DNA of 64,000 nucleotides, from the NCBI RefSeq assembly GCF_050871315.1, contig NZ_JBJLRE010000003.1; one strand, given 5' to 3'. Source of the DNA: Kineococcus gynurae. Lineage in GTDB: Bacteria; Actinomycetota; Actinomycetes; Actinomycetales; Kineococcaceae. Each line of letters starts with the position of its first letter. The stretch's first letter is position 1. A model generated the notes under the pieces. That model made no database searches. It had not been told where the DNA came from and saw nothing but the letters and a program-made list of their open reading frames with translations. Position numbers and translations under genes: made by a program. This document shows, in pieces, positions 57,873 to 64,000 of this stretch.

Positions 57873-58387
57873 GCCGGGACCGGACGGTCGCGACCGGGCA
57901 CCACGACCTGCTCGCCGTCTACCTGAACGACCACCTCGCCGGCGCCACCGCGGGGCTGGCCCGTTTCCGGCGCACCACCCGCGCGCTGCGCGGGACCCCC
58001 ACCGCCGCGGTGCTGGCGACGATGAGCCGCGAGGTCGCCGACGACCGGGCCTCCCTGCGCTCCCTCCTCGCCGACCTGCAGGTGAGGCCGCGGCACCGCC
58101 TGCTGCTGGCCGCGCGGGTCGGCGAGGCGCTCGGCGCGCTGAAACCCAACGGGCGCCTGGTGCGCCCCTCCCCGCTGCGGCCGCTGGTGGAGCTCGAGGG
58201 CCTGCTGCTCGGGGTCCGGGGCAAGGCCGCGGGCTGGCGGACGCTGCGCGAGCTCGCGGCGGCGGAACCCCGGCTCCCGGTCGAGCGGTTGGACGGGTTG
58301 ATCGCCCGCGCGGACAGGCAGGCCGAGACGCTGGAGGAACTGCACCGGGAGGCGGCCCGAGAGGTCTTCACCGGGGCCCGTCCCTGA
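57869..58387 (+). CDS. Helical, ferritin-like partner protein of unknown function
   Basis: The 172-residue protein is nearly all helical and contains a repeated E/H-rich four-helix pattern: HHDLLAVYLNDHLAGATAGLARFRRTTRAL, LATMSREVADDRASLRSLLADL, LVELEGLLLGVRGKAAGWRTL, LIARADRQAETLEELHREAAREV. Some His/Glu/Asp positions could bind metal, but no classical ferritin motif is complete. GTG 57869 overlaps the diiron-enzyme stop by four bases, so it is a constant partner of the operon. It might be a metal-delivery or stabilising subunit; this is inference. Confidence 0.7.
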   Translation: MSRDRTVATGHHDLLAVYLNDHLAGATAGLARFRRTTRALRGTPTAAVLATMSREVADDRASLRSLLADLQVRPRHRLLLAARVGEALGALKPNGRLVRPSPLRPLVELEGLLLGVRGKAAGWRTLRELAAAEPRLPVERLDGLIARADRQAETLEELHREAAREVFTGARP

Positions 58388-58612
58388 GGGAGTCCTTGCC
58401 GCGCAATGATCATGGGTCGTGGCGGCGGCCGGTGCGGTAGCGTCGGATCACTGCGTAGGGGCATCCCGGGAAGCACGCCTGGACGCCCCGACCGGGTTGA
58501 GAAGACAGCCCAGCGCATGCCCTCCCCGCTGAGGGGGCGGCGTCGTATCCCGAGCTGCGCCCCGCCGGTCGACCACCGGGAGGAACGACCCGGGCCACTC
58601 GATCGGAACCCC

Positions 58613-59374
58613 GTGCCCGACCCCGACCAGCCCGACCCCGCCGCCGCCCCTGCTGGTGGCCCCGGTCTCCCGGCGACGAGCGACCTCACCCCGGCCGCCG
58701 CGATCGCGCAACTCTCCCGCATCTTCCTCGGAGAACCCCTCGGCCAGGTGCTGCAGCGCGTGGCGGACCTCGTGGTGGCCAGCGTCCCCGGGGCCGACGA
58801 GGTCTCGGTGACCCTGATCGACCGGGATCGGCCCTACTCCGCCGCGTTCTCGGGGAGCCGGGCCGCGGTCCTGGACGAGCGGCAGTACGCCTCCGGTTTC
58901 GGACCCTGCGTCGACGCCGCGCAGACAGGTCGTACCGTCGTCATCGCCGACACGCGGGCCGAGGACGTCTACACCGACTTCGCCGCCCTCGGCGTGCGGC
59001 ACGGGGTGCACGGCGTGACCAGCGTGCCGCTGCCCATGCCGATGGACCTCGTGGGGGCGATCAACGTCTACCGGACCTCGGCGGGCCCCCTGCCGCCGTC
59101 CGCGCAGGCGCTCGTCGAGACCTTCGCCGGCTACGCCGCCGTGGCCCTGGCGAACGCCACCCTCTACGCGATCTCGGTCGACCAGGCCGAGAACCTGCGG
59201 ATCGCCATGCAGACGCGGGCCACGATCGAGCAGGCCAAGGGCGTCCTGATGGCCACGCTGCACTGCACCGCCGACGAGGCGTTCGAGCACCTCTCGCGAC
59301 GGTCGCAGCGCCACAACCGCAAACTCCGCGACATCGCGGCCGAGGTGGTGGAGGGTGTGAGCCGTCATGGTTGA
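58613..59374 (+). CDS. GAF-ANTAR regulator
   Basis: This protein of 253 residues has a GAF domain at about 35-170 (LGEPLGQVLQRVADLVVASVPGADEVSVTLIDRDRPYSAAF, ...SVPLPMPMDLVGAINVYRT) and an ANTAR RNA-binding domain near 195-250 (LRIAMQTRATIEQAKGVLMATLHCTADEAFEHLSRRSQRHNRKLRDIAAEVV). ANTAR proteins bind paired hairpin RNAs to prevent termination; the GAF part probably senses a small ligand or redox state. GTG 58613 is the best available start, though no ribosome site precedes it. The gene overlaps the GGDEF gene by eight bases. The 225 bases upstream show no clear promoter beyond a TAGCGT near 58438. Confidence 0.85.
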   Translation: MPDPDQPDPAAAPAGGPGLPATSDLTPAAAIAQLSRIFLGEPLGQVLQRVADLVVASVPGADEVSVTLIDRDRPYSAAFSGSRAAVLDERQYASGFGPCVDAAQTGRTVVIADTRAEDVYTDFAALGVRHGVHGVTSVPLPMPMDLVGAINVYRTSAGPLPPSAQALVETFAGYAAVALANATLYAISVDQAENLRIAMQTRATIEQAKGVLMATLHCTADEAFEHLSRRSQRHNRKLRDIAAEVVEGVSRHG

Positions 59375-60248
59375 GAAGATCACCGCGGAGGGCCCTTCCG
59401 CACACTCCACGGTCCGGGGACTGCCGGGTCTCGTCCTCGGGGTGCTGGAGGACGACCGTCTCGTCAGCGGCTCCCCCGTGGCCCGGTGCCTGCTCGGGGC
59501 GACGACGACCCCCGGGGCGGGAGGGGTGCAGTCGCTGCTGGTCCCGCGCCACCGGGCCCGGTGGCGGGAGGCGGTGGCCGCGGCCACGGCCGGGCCCGGG
59601 GTCGACGTGGGACCCGTCGACCTGCGCTTCGCGCACGCGCCCGACCGGTCCTGGGAGGCCCGGCTGCGGGCCGAACCGCCCGCCCCCCGGCGCGTCCACG
59701 TCGCCCTGCGGGAGATGACGCGTCGCGAGGCCACCCTGCGCCTGCTGGCCCACCGGGCCACCCACGACTCCCTCACGGGTCTGCCGGGACGGGCCGTGTT
59801 CGAGGACCGGTGGCGGCGGGCCCGCGAGCGGACGCGTCGGGACGGGGGCCGCGTCGAGGTCTACCTCTGCGACGTGGACGGCCTGAAGGCCGTCAACGAC
59901 CGGCACGGCCACGCCGCGGGCGACGCCGTGATCCGAGCGGTGTCGAGCATGCTGCGCCAGCACGTCCGTCCGGGAGACGTCGTCGCCCGGATCGGGGGTG
60001 ACGAGTTCGGGCTCCTGGTGGAGCGAGCGCTGGCCCCCGCACCGTTCGCCGACCCCTCCGGCCCCGTCGACCCGGCCGAGCGGTTCGCCGATCGACTGCG
60101 GACCTGCCTACCGGCGGGCGAGGGGGACGGGGCGGGGTTGCGCCTCAGCGTCGGATGGGTGCCCGACGACCTGGTGTCCGCACCCGCCGACCTGCTGGCC
60201 CGCGCGGACGCGCACATGTACCGCGACAAGCGCGCGCACCGGCGCTGA
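59367..60248 (+). CDS. Cytoplasmic diguanylate cyclase
   Basis: The 293-residue protein has an N-terminal PAS-like region without membrane helices (LPGLVLGVLEDDRLVSGSPVARCLLG) and a GGDEF domain from about 125 (HDSLTGLPGRAVFEDRW, LCDVDGLKAVNDRHGHAAGDAVIR, IGGDEFGLLV near 210). The GGDEF motif is intact and the protein is predicted to make cyclic di-GMP. It is translated from inside the 3' end of the GAF-ANTAR gene, so the two are coupled. No EAL phosphodiesterase is near. Confidence 0.88.
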   Translation: MVEKITAEGPSAHSTVRGLPGLVLGVLEDDRLVSGSPVARCLLGATTTPGAGGVQSLLVPRHRARWREAVAAATAGPGVDVGPVDLRFAHAPDRSWEARLRAEPPAPRRVHVALREMTRREATLRLLAHRATHDSLTGLPGRAVFEDRWRRARERTRRDGGRVEVYLCDVDGLKAVNDRHGHAAGDAVIRAVSSMLRQHVRPGDVVARIGGDEFGLLVERALAPAPFADPSGPVDPAERFADRLRTCLPAGEGDGAGLRLSVGWVPDDLVSAPADLLARADAHMYRDKRAHRR

Positions 60249-60281
60249 CCACCCCCGGCGGTTCCGCGCAGCACCGACCGT

Positions 60282-61688
60282 TCAGCGGGTCGGCACGGTG
60301 AGGTCGCGAGCCTCGGCGTAGCGCTCGCGGACGTGCGGGGTGGGCGCGCCCTCCACGGTCGCCCAGGGGCGCAGCGACCACTCGGGCGCCTCCGCCCCCC
60401 CGAGGAGCGTCCAGGCCGCCTGGCGGGCGGCCCCGTCGGCCACGTACTCCCCCGGTTCGGGCACCACCACGGGTCGGCCCAGCACGGCGGGGGCCAGCGC
60501 GCGCACCGCCTCCGACCGGGCCCCGCCCCCGACCAGCAGCACCCGCCCGATCTCCACCCCCTGGTCGACCAGCGCGTCGAGACCGTCGGCCAGGCCGCAG
60601 AGCAGCCCCTCCACGGCGGCGCGGGCCAGGTGCGCGGGGGTGGAGCTGCGCAGCGTCAGACCGTGCAGCGCCCCGGTGCTGTCGGGCCGGACCGGGGTCC
60701 GCTCACCCTCCAGGTAGGGCACCAGGACCAATCCGTCCGATCCCTCCGGGGCCTGCAGCGCGAGCCGGGACAGCTCCGCGTGGTCGACGCCCAGGAGACG
60801 GGCCGCCGCGTCGAGCACCCGGGCGGCGTTGAGGGTGCACACCAGCGGCAGGAAGCGCCCGGTGGCGTCGGCGAACCCGGCCACCGCCCCCGTGGGGTCG
60901 GCCGTCGGGCGCTCGCTGACGACGCTGACCACCCCCGAGGTCCCGATGGACACGACGACGTCCCCGACCCGGGCTCCGACACCCAGCGCGGCCGCCATGT
61001 TGTCGCCGGTCCCGGGGCCGAGCACGGCACCGCGGGCGTGGGGACCGGCCGCCTCCCCGGCCGCCTCTGCGGGGCCGAGGACCCGGGGCAGCTCGGGCCG
61101 GGCCCCGAAGGCGCGTTCGAGCAGGTCCGGCCGGTACTCCCCGGTCGCCGGGGAGAAGTACCCGGTCCCGCTGGCGTCGCCCCGGTCGGTGGTGAGCGGC
61201 GCCGACCCCGCCCCGGCCAGGCGCCAGGTGAGCCAGTCGTGCGGGAGGCACACCCGCCGGGTCCGGTCCCTGACCTGGGCCTCGTGCTCGGCTACCCAGC
61301 GCAGCTTGGTGATCGTGAAGGAGGCGACCAGGACGCTGCCGGCCTGCTCCGCCCAGGCGGCCGGGCCCCCGAGCTCCTCGGTCAGGTCGAGCGCGGCCCG
61401 GGCCGAGCGCCCGTCGTTCCAGAGCAGGGCGGGGCGGACGACCTCGCCGCTCTCGTCCAGGAGGACCGCGCCGTGCTGCTGCGCACCCACCGAGACGGCG
61501 TCCACGTCGTCGAGGCCGCCTGCGTCCTCGACGGCCTCGTCGAGCGCCCGCCACCAGTGCTCGGGGTCGATCTCGGTCCCGTCCGGATGGCGGGACCGCC
61601 CTTCGCGCAGCAGGTCCCCGGTCTCGGCGTCGCGCACGACGACCTTGCAGGACTGCGTCGAGGAGTCGATTCCGGCGACGGTCGGCAT
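60282..61688 (-). CDS. xylB: Xylulokinase (FGGY family)
   Basis: The 468-residue kinase has the FGGY opening VAGIDSSTQSCKVVVRDAETG, the dipeptide-rich QQHGAVLLDESGEVVRPALLWND, LTWRLAG and TTDRGDASGTGYFSP. The C-terminal nucleotide-binding part has LLVGGGARSEAVRALAPAVLGRPVVVPEPGEYVADGAARQAAW. The QQHG.VLLD..G.V.RPALLWND pattern is that of D-xylulose kinases, which make xylulose 5-phosphate for the pentose phosphate pathway. ATG 61688 leaves a normal N-terminus; GTG 61712 is an alternative. No isomerase or xylose transporter is adjacent. Confidence 0.88.
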   Translation of the reverse strand: MPTVAGIDSSTQSCKVVVRDAETGDLLREGRSRHPDGTEIDPEHWWRALDEAVEDAGGLDDVDAVSVGAQQHGAVLLDESGEVVRPALLWNDGRSARAALDLTEELGGPAAWAEQAGSVLVASFTITKLRWVAEHEAQVRDRTRRVCLPHDWLTWRLAGAGSAPLTTDRGDASGTGYFSPATGEYRPDLLERAFGARPELPRVLGPAEAAGEAAGPHARGAVLGPGTGDNMAAALGVGARVGDVVVSIGTSGVVSVVSERPTADPTGAVAGFADATGRFLPLVCTLNAARVLDAAARLLGVDHAELSRLALQAPEGSDGLVLVPYLEGERTPVRPDSTGALHGLTLRSSTPAHLARAAVEGLLCGLADGLDALVDQGVEIGRVLLVGGGARSEAVRALAPAVLGRPVVVPEPGEYVADGAARQAAWTLLGGAEAPEWSLRPWATVEGAPTPHVRERYAEARDLTVPTR

Positions 61689-61854
61689 GGCCGTACTCAA
61701 CACCACCGCCACCCGGGCGGCGCGGTCGGGCCGGGCCCGACCTGACCGGGATGCCGGAAGCCTCCTTGAACATGTACCGTTGAGGCCACGGAGAGATGAC
61801 AGCTACTCCGGGGCCGCTCTGCCGCCCCGGCCGACGCGCGAGGGGGTCGACGCC

Positions 61855-62091
61855 ATGGGGCGCGGCCGTCAGAAGGCCAAGCAGACGAAGGTCGCTCGGC
61901 AGCTGAAGTACTTCAGCCCTGAGACCGACTACAACGCGTTGCAACGCGAGCTGCACGGGCCAGACCGCTTCAACCCGTCGACGCGGCCCGCCGCGACCGA
62001 CGAGTCGGAGTCGACGGAGGACGACGAGTACTACTCGCGGTACGCCGCCGAGGACGACGACGACGATTGGCCGTCGCAGCGTCGGGCTTGA
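61855..62091 (+). CDS. DUF3073 family protein
   Basis: The 78-residue protein has a basic, conserved N-terminus (GRGRQKAKQTKVARQLKYFSPETDYNALQRELHG) and an acidic tail (ESTEDDEYYSRYAAEDDDDDW). This is the DUF3073 family that lies next to purM in many actinobacteria. Its function is unknown. ATG 61855 has GAGGGGG upstream. The charge split suggests nucleic-acid or ribosome contacts, but this is unproven. A 7-bp hairpin, CCGGGGC/GCCCCGG (61808-61830), lies in the 5' leader. Confidence 0.93.
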   Translation: MGRGRQKAKQTKVARQLKYFSPETDYNALQRELHGPDRFNPSTRPAATDESESTEDDEYYSRYAAEDDDDDWPSQRRA

Positions 62092-62141
62092 CCCTCCGGG
62101 TCACTCGACGTTGATGCTCTGAGCACCCGGCCGGGGGCCGG
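62089..62141. terminator. Two hairpins between DUF3073 and convergent purM
   Basis: TGACCC/GGGTCA (62089-62103) overlaps the DUF3073 stop. CCGGCC/GGCCGG (62127-62141) follows. Together they can end transcription from both sides in the 64-base convergent gap. Confidence 0.55.
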
Positions 62142-62155
62142 CCACTCCTCCCGAC

Positions 62156-63289
62156 TCACCAGCCCTGGTGGGTTCCTCGGAGGAGGGCGACGCCCCCGGC
62201 CACACTCTTGCCGTTGCTGGCGCCGTCCGCGTCCTGCCGCTCCCGCACCTCGCCGCACACCCAGGCGGGGATGCCGGAGCGCTCGATCGAGGCGACGACC
62301 GCGTCGGCGCTCTCGGGCGCGACGACGGCGATCATGCCGACCCCCAGGTTCAGCGTGCGCTCGAGGTCGCCCGCGGGCACCCCACCCAGGTCACGGACGG
62401 TCGAGAAGACCGCGCCCGGGGTCCAGGTCGCCCGGTCGACGACCGCGGTCAGCGTCTCGGGCAGGCAGCGAGCCAGGTTGGCGGCCAGCCCGCCCCCGGT
62501 CACGTGGGTCATGGCGTGCACGCCGCCCACCGCGAGGGTGCCCAGCGCCGGTCGGGCGTAGACCCGGGTGGGCTCGAGCAACTCCTCGCCGAGGCTCCGG
62601 CCGAACTCCTCGACGTGGCGGTCGTAGGACCAGCCGGCGTCGGCGAAGACCCGGCGCACCAGGGAGTAGCCGTTGGAGTGCAGGCCCGAGGAGGCCATCG
62701 CCACCAGGACGTCCCCGGCGACGACCCGCTCGGCCCCGAGGAGCTCGTCCGCCTCGACCACGCCGGTGACGGCGCCGGCCACGTCGTACTCCTCGGCCCC
62801 GAGCAGCCCCGGGTGCTCGGCGGTCTCCCCGCCGACCAGGGCGACCCCGGCCTCCTCGCACGCACGGGCGATGCCGTCGACGATGGCCGCCATCCGCTCG
62901 GGCACGACCCGGCCGCAGGCGATGTAGTCGGTCATGAACAACGGCGTGGCCCCGCAGACCACGATGTCGTCGACGACCATGCCCACCAGGTCGAACCCGA
63001 TGGTGTCGTGCTTGTCGACGGCCTGGGCCACCGCGACCTTGGTGCCCACCCCGTCGGTGCTGGTGGCGAGCAGCGGACGGCGGTAGTCCCGCAGCGCGGA
63101 CACGTCGTACAGACCGGCGAACCCGCCGAAGCCACCGACCACCCCACCGAGCGCGGGCGCGGCGTGCGTGCGGGCCACGGAGGCCTTCATCAGCTCGACG
63201 GCCCGGTCCCCGGCGACGACGTCGACCCCGGCGTCGGCGTAGGTGGTGCTGCGGACGGGGGACGGCGAGGAACTCACGGGTGCGGTCAC
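62156..63289 (-). CDS. purM: Phosphoribosylformylglycinamidine cyclo-ligase
   Basis: The 377-residue enzyme closes the imidazole ring (FGAM to AIR) in purine synthesis, using ATP. Seen are STTYADAGVDVVAGDRAVELMK, STDGVGTKVAVAQAV, VDDIVVCGATPLFMTDYIACG, LVGGETAEHPGLL, ASSGLHSNGYSLVRRV and THVTGGGLAANLARCLP, all typical PurM signatures. GTG 63289 overlaps the purF stop codon by four bases (GTGA), so they form an operon. An internal GTG five codons later (residue 5) cannot be excluded as the start. Confidence 0.95.
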   Translation of the reverse strand: MTAPVSSSPSPVRSTTYADAGVDVVAGDRAVELMKASVARTHAAPALGGVVGGFGGFAGLYDVSALRDYRRPLLATSTDGVGTKVAVAQAVDKHDTIGFDLVGMVVDDIVVCGATPLFMTDYIACGRVVPERMAAIVDGIARACEEAGVALVGGETAEHPGLLGAEEYDVAGAVTGVVEADELLGAERVVAGDVLVAMASSGLHSNGYSLVRRVFADAGWSYDRHVEEFGRSLGEELLEPTRVYARPALGTLAVGGVHAMTHVTGGGLAANLARCLPETLTAVVDRATWTPGAVFSTVRDLGGVPAGDLERTLNLGVGMIAVVAPESADAVVASIERSGIPAWVCGEVRERQDADGASNGKSVAGGVALLRGTHQGW

Positions 63290-64000
63290 TTCCGGACGGG
63301 GGTGATGGGGATCTTGGGCGCTTCCAGCGCGTGCTTGCCGAGGCGTTCGAGGTCCGGCAGGGCCACCGGGTAGGTGCCGCTGAAGCACGCCGTGCACAGC
63401 CGCTCGCGCGGCTGTTCGGTCGCGGTGATCATCCCGTCCTCGGAGATGTAGCCCAGGGAGTCGGCGCCGATGCTCTTGCAGACGTCCTCGACCCCGAGCC
63501 CGGTGGCGATGAGCTCGGCCCGCGTCGCGAAGTCGATGCCGTAGAAGCAGGGCCAGGTCACGGGCGGGGAGGAGATGCGCACGTGCACCTCCGCCGCGCC
63601 GGCCTCGCGCAGCATCCGGATCAGGGCCCGCTGGGTGTTGCCGCGCACGATCGAGTCGTCGACGACGACGAGCTTCTTGCCGTGCACGACGTTCTTGAGC
63701 GGGTTCAGCTTCAGCCGGATGCCGAGCTGGCGGATGGTCTGGCTGGGCTGGATGAACGTCCGCCCGACGTAGGCGTTCTTGACCAGGCCCTGCCCGTAGG
63801 GGATGCCCGACTCCTCGGCGTAGCCGATGGCGGCCGGGGTCCCCGACTCCGGGGTGGGGATCACCAGGTCGGCCACGACGGGGTGCTCCCGGGCGAGGGC
63901 CCGGCCCATCTCGACGCGGGCCTCCTGCACGACCTTGCCGTTGATGGTCGTGTCCGGCCGGGCGAGGTAGACGTACTCGAAGACGCACCCCGTCGGCTTC
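63286..64000 (-). CDS. purF: Amidophosphoribosyltransferase, 5' part beyond window
   Basis: The visible 3' portion of about 238 codons ends at KIPITPVRK. It includes the PRPP-binding loop VVVDDSIVRGNT and preceding TPESGTPAAIGYAEESGIPYGQGLVKNAYVGRTFIQPSQ, as well as RLCTACFSGTYP near the end. The N-terminal glutaminase domain with the catalytic cysteine lies outside the window. The enzyme catalyses the first committed step of purine synthesis, PRPP plus glutamine to phosphoribosylamine. It precedes purM with a 4-base overlap. Confidence 0.95.
   Translation of the reverse strand, partial: KPTGCVFEYVYLARPDTTINGKVVQEARVEMGRALAREHPVVADLVIPTPESGTPAAIGYAEESGIPYGQGLVKNAYVGRTFIQPSQTIRQLGIRLKLNPLKNVVHGKKLVVVDDSIVRGNTQRALIRMLREAGAAEVHVRISSPPVTWPCFYGIDFATRAELIATGLGVEDVCKSIGADSLGYISEDGMITATEQPRERLCTACFSGTYPVALPDLERLGKHALEAPKIPITPVRK

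Overview
The window is a very GC-rich (roughly 70-75% by eye) actinobacterial chromosome segment. Indicators are the purF-purM-DUF3073 neighbourhood, a GAF-ANTAR regulator, a mycothiol-type maleylpyruvate isomerase fold protein, heavy use of GTG starts, GTGA/ATGA translational coupling and several leaderless-type promoters. The gene content would fit a free-living aerobe such as Kineococcus or a relative (Kineosporiaceae). That genus is an inference from overall flavour, not a proven match. No insertion sequence, phage, plasmid or CRISPR feature was seen.

Layout. 1-4.5 kb: an accessory-looking stretch of visibly lower GC with two AlbA_2/HATPase winged-helix proteins, a gene-poor 540-base spacer, a flavin (LLM-class) oxidoreductase and a perfect 21-base operator-like palindrome. 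4.5-7.5 kb: a DrrA/DrrB-like ABC exporter and a CobW-family metallochaperone GTPase. 7.5-17.7 kb: a phosphopentomutase/phosphoglucomutase-type enzyme, a YtcJ-like amidohydrolase, an amino-acid permease with a long structured leader, a PHP phosphoesterase, two eroded aldehyde-dehydrogenase-like proteins, adenosine deaminase and a coupled anti-sigma-like kinase. This is largely a nucleoside/deoxyribose salvage neighbourhood. 17.7-31.3 kb: amine and amino-acid catabolism (second amidohydrolase, class III aminotransferase, Lrp regulator, copper amine oxidase, APC permease), interrupted by small membrane proteins, a universal stress protein and two copies of a dispersed repeat.

31.4-36.9 kb: methionine aminopeptidase, a MocR-type regulator divergent from a LysE exporter, an MBL hydrolase and an MFS carrier. 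36.9-45 kb: a DprE2-like SDR, then a MaoC / FabG4 / thiolase operon divergent from a TetR / acyl-CoA-oxidase pair and a lipoate ligase. The three-gene operon has the same order as Rv0241c-Rv0243 of mycobacteria and, with the oxidase, supplies oxidation, reduction, (de)hydration and thiolysis steps for acyl-CoA. 45-49.3 kb: a PolX-like PHP protein, tRNA-Glu, tRNA-Asp, tRNA-Phe, an MFS carrier and a membrane diguanylate cyclase. 49.2-55.8 kb: a carbohydrate ABC importer with a glycogen-debranching-type glycosidase, a LacI regulator and a matching operator.

55.9-60.3 kb holds the two most thought-provoking modules. The first is a tightly overlapping four-gene operon of a PrmC-like methyltransferase, a CDGSH iron-sulfur protein, a haem-oxygenase-like diiron enzyme and a helical partner protein. 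The second is a GAF-ANTAR RNA-binding regulator overlapped with a GGDEF cyclase. 60.3-64 kb: xylulokinase, DUF3073, purM and the 3' part of purF, which runs off the window.
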